A stretch of 64,000 bases of DNA from Diphasiastrum complanatum (Eukaryota > Streptophyta > Lycopodiopsida > Lycopodiales > Lycopodiaceae), in the NCBI GenBank assembly GCA_029204225.1, contig CM055093.1:792117-856116 (forward strand), read 5' to 3'. The notes beneath the pieces were generated by a model. The model ran no database searches, was not told the origin of the DNA, and saw only the letters and a program-made list of their open reading frames with translations. Made by a program: the position numbers and the translations under genes. Numbering within the stretch: the first letter of the stretch is position 1; each line of letters opens with the position of its first letter. Positions 11,084 to 23,408 of the stretch are shown in pieces.

Positions 11084-11674
11084 ATGGGATCTGCTGGACC
11101 ATACCTTCTAGAAGCTATTGAGAGATTGAATTCTACAAATTATGCTATTTGGAAGGTTAGGATGGAGTCACTCTTGGTGCTCCAAGACCTTAATGAGTTT
11201 CTGATTGAAGATGAGGATGAACCTCTAGGTGCACAAGAGTTAGCTAGATACAAGAAGAGATCTAGGCTTGCACTTCATTGTGTGAAAATGATTGTGAGCA
11301 ATGATTTGTGGAGAGAAGTATCAGCATGTACTAGTGCTAAAGGGGCTTGGGAGTCTTTAAAATTAATCTATGAGTTTAATAACACTTCGAGGGTTCTCAT
11401 GCCTAGGAATCAGATTCTGCAAAGCATGAAGATAAGTGAGGAGAGTGCACATGATTATGTACTCAGAATCAAGTCTCTAAATAGGGAGTTGGCTTCCATT
11501 GGAGAGAAGATTCAAGATGGAGAGCTTGTACAAATTGTTTTTAATGGTCTAGGAGATGACTTTGAAAATTTGGTTCAAAGTTTTGCCATCCAAGACACTT
11601 TGCCATCTATTGATAAGCTCCATAGTGTGCATGTGGCTGAAGAGTGTAGGATGCTCCACACAAGGCAAGAATGA
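11084..11674 (+). pseudogene. Copia Gag, N-terminal part (RLC-1)
   Basis: This is Gag in the UBN2/DUF4219 style of plant copia elements; it would form the virus-like particle. The ATG at 11084 is preferred over an upstream in-frame ATG at 11060 because it aligns with the starts of RLC-2, RLC-3 and RLC-5. The N-terminus has the shared pattern RLNSTNYAIWKVRMESLL. Further on are KGAWESLKLIYE and LVQIVFNGL. The frame ends at 11674 and coding continues in another frame from 11671, so a one-base shift separates it from the zinc-knuckle half. I read it as a mutation because the other copia Gags here cross this point in one frame. Confidence 0.8.
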
Positions 11675-12120
11675 ATTCATTATCTTTGCAGGATGGAGAT
11701 GAGAAGTCCAATTTCTCATTCAAGGGCAAAAAGAAGACCAATGGAAAGAAGAAGCATCCCAAGGAGGCCAAAGAAGAGGATGATGCATCAAGCTCAAAGG
11801 ACAAGTCAAAGCAAAAATGCTCCTTTTGTGGAAAGAAGGGGCATTATGCATCCAAATGCTACAAGAGGCTAAGATCAAAAGAGGAGGAGGACAAACAAGG
11901 GAACCTTGCATATGAAGAGGATGGAGATGAGGAGATCTCATCTTTGATGGCATCTACATCCACTCCAACAAGAAAAAGCAACTCAAAGGACACTTGGTGG
12001 ATTGATAGTGGGTCTACTCCCACATGGCTTTCCAAAAGGACACATTTGCAACCTTGTCATCATCTTTGGGGGCTCATTAGTCATCTTCTAAACCTGAATA
12101 TGATTCATTTTGGTTGTTAA
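11671..12120 (+). pseudogene. Copia Gag zinc knuckle and protease start (RLC-1)
   Basis: The shifted continuation of Gag. A Lys-rich stretch precedes one CCHC zinc knuckle (CSFCGKKGHYASKC, residues 50-63 of this frame), which would bind RNA. An acidic linker and the start of aspartic protease follow (WWIDSGSTPT, Asp near residue 112). Relative to the usual DSGASSHM this is DSGSTPTW, and about 20 codons later the frame runs into unrelated sequence and a stop. The protease is therefore truncated, and everything normally downstream was deleted. Confidence 0.8.
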
Positions 12121-12179
12121 GATCAGGTCCTAGAATTGTATATAGATACATTATTGTTTCCAAGGCTAGATTTGACGAG

Positions 12180-12750
12180 TGTGAAAAATAGCCTATTTTG
12201 GCAAATCTAGCCATGTAGAACTTTGTAAATATTGTGTATAATTGGGTTCCACACATGGGAGGCCAAGATGCCACATGGAAACCCACTCCTAATGTAGGTT
12301 AGGTCAAGTCAAGAGAGTTGGTCATGTCTATTTGGTGGTCATCCCTACTTTATAGGACCTACACCTAAGTTTAAGGTGAAAATTTGACCAGCTAGCTACC
12401 TACCAAGCATAACTCTAGGATCTAGGCTAGGGTTTCATTTTAGGGCAAGAAGAGTGAGTTAACTTCCTTATTACATGCTAGAAATCCACCTAACTTCAAG
12501 AAGGAAGTCAAAGTTGCTACGTATTCCAAGCTCCCATAGTGAGAAGATAGAATATTTTTGGAGCTCATTGGAAATCTCAAGCTAGTTCACTATGTACATT
12601 GAGTTTTTGTGATTTAAATGAAAACAAATCAATTTCTACTTGTTTCACAGGTTGAAGGATATACTACAGCCTGTAGTACACATGTGTGGACTCAGATTTG
12701 GGTCTTTGATCTTGTTTATTGATTATCCATACTTGCTATGTGTCAAATTG
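12180..12750 (+). repeat. RLC-1 3' LTR, truncated
   Basis: Colinear with 9711-10280 up to the string gtgtcaaattg, then unrelated. It carries a 10-bp insertion relative to the 5' copy near its start and many substitutions. Confidence 0.85.
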
Positions 12751-12782
12751 TGAATGGCAAGATGTCAAATTGTGTTGATGTA

Positions 12783-13163
12783 GGTTGAAGATTATGGGCG
12801 CAAATATACAAATGCCGAGTACGATATCGGATACTGCCAAGGCTATAGTGCCTTGGTTGATCATCTTGCGGCACAAGGCGTACATCCAAGGGTAAATTTT
12901 TGCTACATAATTTGTATTTCTTATATTTTTTATACATAATTTTCATCTCATGTCATTTTTATGACATGTATTTGGCTAATAGTCATTCATTTGTTTTTTT
13001 GAATGTGTATGTAGAGGGCATCCACTCTGTGGAAGAAAGTACGAGAGGAAACTAAGGAGAAGAAGGGAATGAAGATGAAGGGGACGAAGGCGAAGAGGAA
13101 GGACAAGATTTGGCTTCGGACGACGATGAGGGAGAAGAGAGCGAAGACTAAGAAGCCTATAAT
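12783..13163 (+). pseudogene. Two-exon coding remnant with acidic tail
   Basis: An open segment (12783-12891) encodes a peptide with DYGRKYTNAEYDIGYC followed by a hydrophobic VDHLAAQG segment. It ends at a consensus donor (agg|gtaaat). A plant-like T-rich stretch leads to an acceptor (tatgtag, 13014). The joined frame continues with STLWKKVREE and a very basic run. In another frame the same DNA encodes a long Glu/Asp/Gly-rich tail ending at a TAA at about 13150, which looks more protein-like, so a frameshift is likely. I do not recognise the family; a CACTA-type accessory ORF is one possibility. It directly abuts the truncated RLC-1 LTR. Confidence 0.35.
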
Positions 13164-15021
<1,858 letters not shown>

Positions 15022-15067
15022 TCGTGAAAGTACAAGGAGGACATCGCCTTGAGAGACTGCGAGATAC

Positions 15068-15590
15068 CGTTGGGACATGCCTAATCAGGCATTCTTGTAA
15101 TCTTCTGATCAGCTAACCGTGTGCTCCTCTCTATATATATGAAGATCTTGATTATTAATTGAGATAATGCAAGTAAAGGCATTTTGGCATTGTGTAGGCA
15201 ATGCAAGCTAATGTTCATGAAGTCCGCTAGTAAGCGCGACAAGTTTTGATTCGCGAAAGATAGAGTTTCTTTCGCGCCGACGCGCTGTGTGGGTTTGTCA
15301 CAACAGTGCTCAAGGAATTCTCTGATAATCTAGTAGATGTTTATGCATAAGAGTTTCTTGTCTTGAACATGATCGAATGATTAATTGTCTGATAGTTGTA
15401 TGTTTCTAGTCAGCTGGTTTAAATTTTATTCCGCACATTGGTTTTGTCTTGTTGAATGCATAAGCAAATCATACGCAGGATAGCAGTGTCTGTCCACACC
15501 TTGGAGGATTGTAGATCCTGTCACAAACGATAGTAGACCTGAGGACAGAATCGAATTCCATCTAGGTTTGTTTCTGTGGGATTCCCAACA
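15068..15590 (+). repeat. Copia LTR, tgttggg type
   Basis: 523 bp, from a start like cgttgggacatgc (probably once tgttggg) to gggattcccaaca, followed at once by a copia primer site. It is colinear with 3190-3661. About 45 bp of sequence upstream (gaaagtacaaggaggac) is also shared with that copy, so either the LTR begins earlier or internal sequence flanks it on both sides. A tatata run at 15135-15142 may be the TATA box. Confidence 0.65.
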
Positions 15591-15592
15591 AG

Positions 15593-15604
15593 TGGTATCA
15601 GAAC
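15593..15604 (+). promoter_or_regulatory. Copia primer-binding site
   Basis: The sequence tggtatcagaac lies two bases after the LTR and matches the initiator-Met-tRNA-type site of the other copia elements except at one position. No gag follows: the internal region ends within about 60 bp. Confidence 0.75.
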
Positions 15605-15659
15605 GAAATAATTCATGTCTGAACCAACATCCCATCATGTTCCAAGGTTTAAACGTGGC

Positions 15660-16663
15660 CTATCGTTGAATGGCACTATAATGCACATCGTTGTGTGCTG
15701 ACAAGGTATGCTCGGTTTCGTGCAAATACTCGGCTGCAAACATCATGAAACTCCTTGTCAATATTTCGATTCCGTCGGAATAGTTAATCTTCATCTTCCT
15801 CTGTAAAAATGCCCATGCCAGAATCGCCTTTGTCTTTAAATCTGATTCTTGCCAGAACTCATATAGTTCACTCAGGTCCCATGGCTCCTCCCATTCCTCG
15901 GCGGTGATGTCCCACATTCCTGGCAAGAATACATAGTCAATGTTTCAAGCATGCTCGGTATTGCGTAGGAATATCCATTGCTGCAAAATATTGTATAAGC
16001 TTTTCACCTCCTTGCCTTAGTCATTTTGCTCTTGATTTCTGTGGTACCATACACAAAAGTTGATCTTCCGCAGCTTGGCTATCTTGGCTATCTTGGTGTT
16101 GACTTGCATCTGTTGGCAGATCATCCTGTCCAAGCTTGAGCATAGCATGCCAATAGGACACTTGTCCCTCCAATTGCTGCTATTCCCTGACGAATTCCAT
16201 TCCATGTCGTAACATCGGAGAAAACTCGTTCGCCGTGTTTAGGAATCCCCAGATTTTCTCATCATCTCGGTATGTCATGTGTTCCACTGGAACATGCACC
16301 TCCTAAGTTTGATCAGTCTCAGCCTGTACAGTAACCTCCACGCCTCACGAGAAATCTGCATGAAAATCGCCATCCTGTTGTTTGGGCGCCGAATCTTCTA
16401 TTAAGCCCTCAGTCATCACCGTGTCGTTCTGTGGTTGCGGACTGTTGGACTCGGATTGGTGGACTCGGACTGGTGGACTCGGACTGGACCTCAGTGTCAT
16501 CTCCTTGTATTTCTGGCAAGGACACAATGCTACTGACATTTTCCACTTGACCTAGGTTGTAGTGCAACACCCCGACTTCCTGATCTGTTAAAATGCCAAA
16601 GGCTTCGTAGATTTGGTGATGTGCGCCCCCCATCCATTGTATTTCTTGGTGCCATCCAAACAC
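15660..16663 (-). pseudogene. Unrecognised antisense coding remnant
   Basis: Several antisense open stretches in different frames lie end to end, as in one decayed protein. The upstream part (16663-16409) contains HHQIYEAFGILTDQEVGVLHYN. A middle part (about 16205-16017, in another frame) contains QVSYWHAMLKLGQDDLPTD. The last part (15926-15660) contains EEWEEPWDLSELYEFWQE and an aromatic, acidic helix-like segment. None shows a motif I can name. Position between a copia LTR and a gypsy fragment suggests a transposon-borne ORF, but that is inference. Confidence 0.3.
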
Positions 16664-16677
16664 CCCTTGAATTGCTT

Positions 16678-17047
16678 ATACTTTCTGTGTGAGGAGGGGA
16701 GTTTTGTTAGGAGAAAACATTTCCAAAGAGGGATTATTCATTGATCCAACTAAGATTGAAATTATTAAAAATATGCGCTTTCCAAAGAGTTCAAAAGAAA
16801 TGCAAACATTTTTGGGGATGGCTAGGTATCATCGACGGTATATTTATGCATATGCAAATAGGACTCATATGTTACATGAGTTACTTAAGAAGGGAGTCAT
16901 GTATAGGGTGACTATCAAGCAGTATAAGGCGTTTCGAGATTTGATTGATGCCTTGATAAACGCATCAAAATTGCAACCTCCGGACTGGAGTAAACCCTTT
17001 CATATTCATGCGGATGCATCTTAGGTAGCCGCTAGCTTGTGTATTGG
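16678..17047 (+). pseudogene. Gypsy RT-RNase H junction fragment
   Basis: This is a piece of a Ty3-gypsy polyprotein. It starts within the RT thumb (GVLLGENISKEGL), continues through PKSSKEMQTFLGMARYHRR and WSKPFHIHADAS, and stops at a TAG (17022-17024) at the start of RNase H. It is cut at 17047, where the CACTA terminus begins. It is closely related to 40088-40665, which carries a TAG at the same codon. Catalytic RT residues and most of RNase H are missing. Confidence 0.85.
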
Positions 17048-17286
17048 CACTACAACATTCTGGAGGATTTTCGACCCTATTACCGAGGTTTTTATGAAGA
17101 TTTTTTTTTTTAAAAAAAAGTTTCCAAACCTCGGTATATACCATGATGTACATCTCGGAAAGAAATCTGCAATAATTACCTCGGTAATGAGCCTTATTCA
17201 TCACATTTTTGCTTTGTTTATAGCATGTATAAATCGAGGGATATATCGAGGGACCTCGGTATATCCCTCCCAAAAAGCTGTTAGTG
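17048..17286. mobile_element. CACTA terminus with subterminal repeats
   Basis: It begins with cactacaacattc. Five copies of an ACCTCGGTAT/TACCGAGGT motif follow in both orientations (near 17081, 17128, 17178, 17254 and partially 17236). Two of them form a hairpin (TACCGAGGTTT at 17081-17091 against AAACCTCGGTA at 17126-17136). A second near-palindrome joins 17236-17251 and 17254-17269. CACTA transposases bind such subterminal repeats. The TNP2 gene begins about 60 bp further on, so this is probably the 5' end of DTC-1. A tagtg at 17282-17286 makes a separate 239-bp mini-element possible. Confidence 0.6.
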
Positions 17287-17343
17287 GCATGTATTGCTCT
17301 CTAATTTTGTGTTTGATCCATTATTACTTGTCAAGGTGAACCA

Positions 17344-18820
17344 ATGCAAATGGCGAGTTCACATTCTTCTTCTTCGAATGATGAGGCGGGACCATCACAT
17401 ATTGGATCAGAGGCCTGGCTACACCAGAGAATACCATGCCCATGTACATGTTGTAAGTATGCATTGCGATGAGAGTGACATATTACTATATCACACGTTC
17501 GCATGTATGGACAGATTGAGAGACAATATTTGGCGGTCCAGAATTGGAGAAAATATTTTGTTGTTTTGGACTATTGGTGTGTTTCTTTTGTGTAGAATGA
17601 TGACTCGCATTCACATGACTATCGGTAAATTCAACAAGAGTTGCCATGCAATCGACAAAATCCAGATGTGCAAGCACACAAGAGCCATCACTTTCCTCAC
17701 ATAAACCTGTGGACTTGCACAAAGATATGTCCCAAGGAGCCACAATACACGAGGATGTGCCATTCACAACGCATGATCATGAGGGCAACATGGATGACGA
17801 GATGGATGCATTCTTCACAAATCCACCTGAGGCCACATTGACAAGGGAAGAAGAGATGATGCGTGGCTTGGCATCTATTCCTTTGTATAAGGGGGACAAA
17901 TGTCAAAGTTGCAAGCTTGTTTATTACTTTTGAACTTGCAAACTAAGTACGGGTGGTCGGATGCGAGCATCATAGAGTTGTTTGGGTAAAGTTGCGAGCT
18001 CCTTGTGTGTTATAGACGTTTAACCTCATTTTATTTTTTCATGTGTTGTGAGAAACTATAACTAATTACATAAATATTTTGTCTCAGATTGCTCAAGAAA
18101 AAGTTGCCTCCAAATAACACCATGGCAGCATCTAGACAAGAAGCCAAGAATATGTTATCGACAGTCAGCATGGATTACAAGAGTATACATGCATGTCCCA
18201 ACGATTGTGTTTTATATAGAGGTGAGTTTGAGGTGGCAAGCACGTGTCCACATTGTGGGAAACACCGCTAAAGGCAAGATTTACAAGGAGAGACCATACC
18301 CGCCAAGGTCGTAGTGCATTTTCCCATCATACCCAGGATACGCCATATGTTTAAATGTAAGTCCATAGCAGAGCTCATGTCATGGGCATTCGAGCAATCG
18401 TTCATCGGACGATACTATGAGGATCTTTGCCGATTGTCCACAGCATGGAAGCATGTGGATGCTACTTGGTATGAGTTTAGGGATGAGCCTTGTCATTTGC
18501 ATTTGGAGTTGGCGATGGATGGTGTGAATCCATTCGGTTTGTGCTCCACATCATGGTCCACTTGGCCGGTTGTCCTTGTAAATTACAACATCCCCCCTTG
18601 CCTAAGTATTAGGAAGGGGAACCTAATGCTTGCCCTTCTTATCTCGGAAAAATAGAAGGCAAAAAATATGGACGTGTATATGACTCCCTTGGTAGATGAG
18701 CCAAAGGTTCTATGGCAAGGAGTTCAAGTGAGCGATATATCAAGACCACACAAACAAAGAGATTTTGTGGTAAAGGGGATCTTGATGTGGACAATGAATG
18801 ACTTTCCTGGATATAACACT
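17344..18820 (+). pseudogene. CACTA TNP2 transposase, 5' part (DTC-1)
   Basis: This is the TNP2 (Transposase_21) family that cuts and moves CACTA elements. The N-terminus has a Ser-rich start and a transposon-associated zinc-binding region (IPCPCTCCKY...HTFACMDRLRDNIW, with a frameshift). After a spacer come KYGWSDASIIELFG, an intron, and LLKKKLPPNNTM followed by DYKSIHACPNDCVLYRGEFE and CPHCG. Then MDGVNPFGLCSTSWSTWPVV, MDVYMTPLVDEPKVLW and LMWTMNDFPGYN follow. From 18089 one frame runs to 18820 with only two internal stops (18269, 18653). Coding resumes at 36374 after a large insertion-filled gap. The gene is non-functional but clearly identifiable. Confidence 0.88.
17986..18087 (+). other. 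Spliceosomal intron in TNP2
   Basis: Donor ttgg|gtaaag and acceptor gtctcag|att. The 102-bp intron is AT-rich, and joining the exons restores an in-frame Gly codon (gg+a) between ELF and LLKKK. This is direct support for a real plant-type intron. Confidence 0.75.
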
Positions 18821-19078
18821 GTTTTTGTAATTTTGGGACAATCCCAAGTCCCATTCTTTTCTTTTATGAGGTCCTATGTTCAAAATTAAGTCAATCGTAC
18901 AGTCTTGACAAAGACCTGTGCTCGGACTTAAGTAGAGCACATGCTCCTTTGCTAGAACTTAAATTCAAGCACACAAGTATGTAATAGAGAGGACAGAAAG
19001 AAAAATTAATTCATTTCAAAATCAAAAAATTCTCCCAATATTACTAAAATAGTGTTATATGTGGAATGTTTAGGTGAG
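18821..19078 (+). other. Start of the TNP2 gap before RLX
   Basis: Coding similarity stops at 18820 next to a gt. The intervening ~258 bp has no coding signal and could be the 5' part of a second TNP2 intron into which RLX inserted. The exon phases do not join perfectly with 36374, so a small rearrangement is likely. Confidence 0.4.
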
Positions 19079-20461
19079 TGTAGTGCATTTTTCTGGTCAA
19101 AATTTCAGCAACTACAATCATTGATGTTAATTTTCTAGAAGAAAATGTGCTAGACGTATCTCATATGCGCAAAATCTGCTATTATGCCACTTTCTACTGA
19201 TGTACAAATGTAGCTATGTTAAAGAGTAGCTATAAAATTCTATGGCAGGTTCAAATGTATCAAGTAGTCAAATGACAGTTATATCAAAAGAATTAGAGCT
19301 ATTTTTAAGACTTTACTATTTTTAATAAGTTTGTTGAATAACAATACTTATAAGTGACTCTGATGGACAAAAATATCTATAGTTGTTAATGGCCATTGTT
19401 TGCCATGTTGTAATTGATCAATGTATCTTATTTATATCATGATTAATAAAAGATTCCAGGTACCTTTAATGCACTGACTTAAGTTTCAAGGAAAGGTCCA
19501 AAGGCTAAGTGTCCTGCAAACAATGACAATCAAAGTTCAGTTCAAGACGAAGACAACCAATCAGCAAAAATACAAATCAATGATAGTCACGAATAATACC
19601 CTTTTGAAGATTAAGGAATGTCCTAAGGTTAATGTCATGAAGACAAAAGGACGTTCAGTCGCAGTTTCTAATGACGAGCAGTTCATGATTCAAAATGTCT
19701 AAGTAAAGAAAAGGAAAGAAATTGCCAGTTCAGAATCGCCAAGTTAAAGTACTATGTCGATTCTCGAATTGGAATTGATGAGCTAATAATGAAAGTCTTT
19801 ACCACATTTGAAAACATGATGATCAGACGATTTGCGGTGGTGAGGATTATATTTGCCTTTATGAAGTTTCAATTGAGAAGCAATTGCTAATTGCTCACAG
19901 GACATTATTCGAGTTCCAATTGGGAGCGATAGTTAAGAATGTAAGGCACTAAGTCAGGATATGTGAAAATAAAATGGATGTCATTTAAATTTATGAAGAC
20001 ATAAATCAACCATATACCTATATTTTGGGAGCAATTCAAAGTAACAAATGAAAATGGTTCTTGAGGCCACAATAATTTATAGAAGAGTTGTGTCAATATG
20101 AAGACTAAGAAGACAATTATGAATGCATTTTGCCCTTCAATAAAGAGTGGCTAAGAAGAAGAGAGACTTCGAATGGTCGGTGGAGCAGTTTCCACTATGG
20201 CCTATTCAACGATTCTGAAAACAATCAATCTGCTATGGACACATGTCCAATGGATATGCAAAACTTTTATGATAATTGGTAGAATTGAATTCAATGGATC
20301 AGAATCAATGGAAGGCCAAAAAGGGATGGTGTTTGGAAGAAAGAGATTGGTAACTGATCTCCCTCTCTCTCTCTCACGAGGTATTGGGAAAGAGGCATTC
20401 ACGGATACAGGCTACATTTTGAAGTATTGGAGGCAGAGAGCATTCGAGTGTTCTGGTGATG
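19079..20461 (+). repeat. RLX left LTR (about 1.38 kb)
   Basis: Shares order and most bases with 23428-24827, with a handful of small indels and scattered substitutions. The end is defined only by loss of similarity after ttctggtgatg. Confidence 0.7.
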
Positions 20462-20595
20462 GCTATAAGATTAATCAATCAAATAAAATTATTGTTGTCA
20501 TTGAAGAAAACAATTGTTGTGAAGATACTCAAGATGTGGTGCATTCCATTGATGTATACCCTAAATTGATGGAGTCTTTATATGATAATACTTAA
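20173..20595 (+). CDS. Upstream in-frame segment of the RLX ORF
   Basis: A 140-codon open stretch starting inside the left LTR, in the same frame as the 346-codon ORF at 20599 and separated from it by a single TAA (20593-20595). The N-terminal part is basic with a WTHVQWICKTFMIIGRIEF segment. The corresponding part of the right LTR (24465-24788) is also open, in its own frame context. It could be the original N-terminus of the larger protein or chance. No family is recognised. Confidence 0.3.
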   Translation: MVGGAVSTMAYSTILKTINLLWTHVQWICKTFMIIGRIEFNGSESMEGQKGMVFGRKRLVTDLPLSLSRGIGKEAFTDTGYILKYWRQRAFECSGDGYKINQSNKIIVVIEENNCCEDTQDVVHSIDVYPKLMESLYDNT

Positions 20596-20598
20596 AAA

Positions 20599-21639
20599 AT
20601 GAAGAATATATATAATGCTACAATTGATAAATATGCTCTTGAGGAAGTAGAACAAGAAGGCCAATCAAATTTGATTGATTCTAACTTGTTCCAAGGTCAA
20701 TGTCTTTTGAAGGAAGAAATGATACCAAATGACATATGGATATCACAGTCTGAAAGTCAAATATTACCATTATTAGTGAATGATCAAGAAATTGAAGATA
20801 GTTTTGCTGGATTAGAAGAATTCATAAAGAAAATTATTACTTTCAATATGGGTGGCATTGATGAAAGGTTTCAAGGTCAAAACATAACTTCCATTCTTCC
20901 CAAGGAAAAAAATGATGACCCATCTGATTCAAAAAAAGATCAAAAGGATTTATCATCTAAGATGGATGAGTTACAAGTTGTTCATGAATATGATAAAGAG
21001 TTAGAATTAGAATTATCCAAGTTGGATCACTCATCTTTGAAGCTGATTAATAATGAGCTATATGAAAAAACTAATATGAAAAACCAGAATGAAAGAGAAA
21101 TGGAAGATTCTAAAAAAATAAATTCAATATACGATAATGAGATTTGTACCAAGAATACAAATGAAAATGTTCTTCAAGAGTTTAGCCATTGGAATAATGA
21201 CTATGTTAATTCATTATATGGTACAAATATTGAAATATCAATCGATGATAAATTAGTGTGTACACTTGTGGATCAAAATGCTATACATGATAGATTGATC
21301 AATGACATATCTACTAAAAAGAAAATGAACGAAAGTATTTATAATAAATATATGGTAAATGAATCTTTGGATGTATTACCATATCAATATAGTATTATGT
21401 TATCTTTTGTGATTATAATACTCTATCAAAATTTTATAAACTCGGAAAAATGTAAATGCATACGAGTATTAAAATCTCTAACTGACGAAATACTAAGTAA
21501 GCATGATAAGAGGTGGAGAAGTGATTATAACTACAAAAGAGCTAAAGATATTCAAAATAAAGTCTATGAAAAAAATGGTCAATATCAAAGAAAAGCTGAA
21601 AAAAATCAAAGGTTTCAAATATTACAAGATTATTTGTGA
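20599..21639 (+). CDS. RLX internal ORF, 346 residues, unknown
   Basis: The longest open frame in RLX starts at an ATG just after a TAA. The protein is rich in Asn, Lys, Asp, Glu and Ile. It has an acidic first half with helix-forming, possibly coiled-coil segments (around residues 120-150) and one hydrophobic stretch at residues 264-276 that could be a membrane segment. The C-terminus is strongly basic. I see no CCHC knuckle, protease, RT, integrase or RNase H motif, so it is not a standard gag-pol. A 1-kb frame without stops in AT-rich DNA suggests it was once selected. Function is unknown. Confidence 0.45.
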   Translation: MKNIYNATIDKYALEEVEQEGQSNLIDSNLFQGQCLLKEEMIPNDIWISQSESQILPLLVNDQEIEDSFAGLEEFIKKIITFNMGGIDERFQGQNITSILPKEKNDDPSDSKKDQKDLSSKMDELQVVHEYDKELELELSKLDHSSLKLINNELYEKTNMKNQNEREMEDSKKINSIYDNEICTKNTNENVLQEFSHWNNDYVNSLYGTNIEISIDDKLVCTLVDQNAIHDRLINDISTKKKMNESIYNKYMVNESLDVLPYQYSIMLSFVIIILYQNFINSEKCKCIRVLKSLTDEILSKHDKRWRSDYNYKRAKDIQNKVYEKNGQYQRKAEKNQRFQILQDYL

Positions 21640-23408
21640 TAAATGATATAATATGATATTAAGTCATCATACATATGAGATGCTTCATGATAATTATCAT
21701 AAGAAATATCCCAATAAATTGATATAATTATGATGATGAAAATGTATATAATATGATAGTTTTTTCTTTTGAAAATACAACAAAAACAAAAAATCCTAAA
21801 TTTGAAACAGTATAAAAAGAAAATTAGAAAAATATATCTATTCGAAACTGAAAAGAAAAAGAAAAAAATCACATAAACGATGGCATGACAATGAGACTAT
21901 TTAGAAAAATGACTATCATCCAAAGTTGTTACCTTGATCAACTAGACACATAATTTGGCGACAATTTTATTATATGAATGGAGGATTAAAAAATTTACAT
22001 ATCAATGTGAACTTCATGTTTGAAATATATATGAGCAACTTATGAAGATATTGTTTTATTAGAATATACAATATACAATGACAGTTTGAATGTAGGATCC
22101 AATACAAAATCAAATATAGTGTGTGTTTATGCATGAGATGTACAGATTTTAGTGGTTATATTTTTACAAACTTAATTTGCCATATCTATCAAATACTTCT
22201 ATTTTTTAAGCTTATAGTAAGGAAAAACTAGTGGTTCGACTACCAGTTGAACAACTAACTTTATTTTTATGACACAAATGTGTGAGAGGCTATCTTGAGA
22301 AAAATATTTCATCTTATTTGAGAAGGACATAATATACATCTTGGAAGGTGATATACTCTATATGAAGATTGGAGCTAAAATATCCACACACATTACACTT
22401 GCATCATATAGACACTGTGATATATGCATCCATCCTATATACAGACCGATATGTTGCATTTCATGCCTACTTGCATTATGCAATGTTCTAATGCCTTGGA
22501 TGGGCATTTTTTTTGTTGAATAGTATCATGAGGGTGGTATTGAGAGGAAATATGAAGATTTGGAAGGGATAAAACATTACTAGTGGGGAGGTGAGCACTT
22601 AAAAAAAAAAGAAGAGAAAACAGCTATTGATGATTATGGATCTATGTCGAAGACATCTGTTGTTGCTGAAGACCATCTTGGATCTTTTATTGAGAGTATT
22701 TGTGAGATCTTTAGTGGAGAGAATATGATGAGTGTTTTCTATTTTGTTGTTCATAAAGTCTTGAGAATTATAATTGGATCATAGATTTTCTTTGGTAAGA
22801 ATAGAAAATATCAGATCTCATTCAAAATCTATCTATGAGAGTAGAAATGTGAGGTATAGCATGAATATTTGCTTGAAAAAAAAAAATCTACCTATTATTT
22901 AAGGGAGTGAATAGGTTTTAATGAGAATGAGATATATTCACAATGTGAATGACAAAGATCCAACTTTTAGAATAGGTTGCATTGCACGCACAACACTATA
23001 TGAAGACCTAGATACAAAGCTGAGAAACTGCATTCGTATCTTGTTACGACAATGAAGATTGCATCAACATTTCCCAACAATGCATGGTTTTGATGATGGG
23101 CATTACATTATGATTTGATGGGAGTGGGAGCATATTTTCTTCAGACACGGGTTGGATGTAATGCAGGATTTTTATTCTGGATAAAGACAATGTTGCTGAA
23201 AGATCTAAAGGTTTAATCAATGGCCTTTGGATTCATGTTGTTGAATAATAATGGTTAGCATCACACTATATTGTGTGCTGAGCCCACTAATTGACGAAGA
23301 AAACCTAATGCTGAAAAGATGAAAAGATCGTAAGGCTAAATCAATGGCCTTATGATACAAAATCAGATGTCAAAGACTGTTCCCTCTGTTCGCGAGGACG
23401 CTTCACAT
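21640..23408. other. RLX non-coding interior
   Basis: AT-rich, with no supported coding. A phrase with caatggcctt is repeated near 23215 and 23340, next to similar gaaaagat/aaggctaaatc strings, so short internal duplications are present. Confidence 0.45.

Larger units (their letters stand above)
9711..12750 (+). mobile_element. RLC-1: gag-only copia retrotransposon
   Basis: The 5' LTR (9711-10385) ends in tttcaca and is followed by a primer site. The internal region is only about 1.8 kb. It encodes Gag and the first residues of protease, then goes straight to the 3' LTR (12180). The 3' LTR lacks about the last 110 bp, so no target duplication can be paired. By eye the LTRs differ at roughly 25-30 positions over ~570 bp, making it older than RLC-2, RLC-3 and RLC-5. 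It sits in an antisense copia RT gene. Integrase, RT and RNase H are absent, so movement would have needed proteins from another element. Confidence 0.8.

Noticed and set aside
11665-11680. Programmed frameshift between the two Gag frames of RLC-1
   Set aside because: The related RLC-2, RLC-3 and RLC-5 elements cross this position in one frame and there is no slippery sequence; a mutation is simpler.
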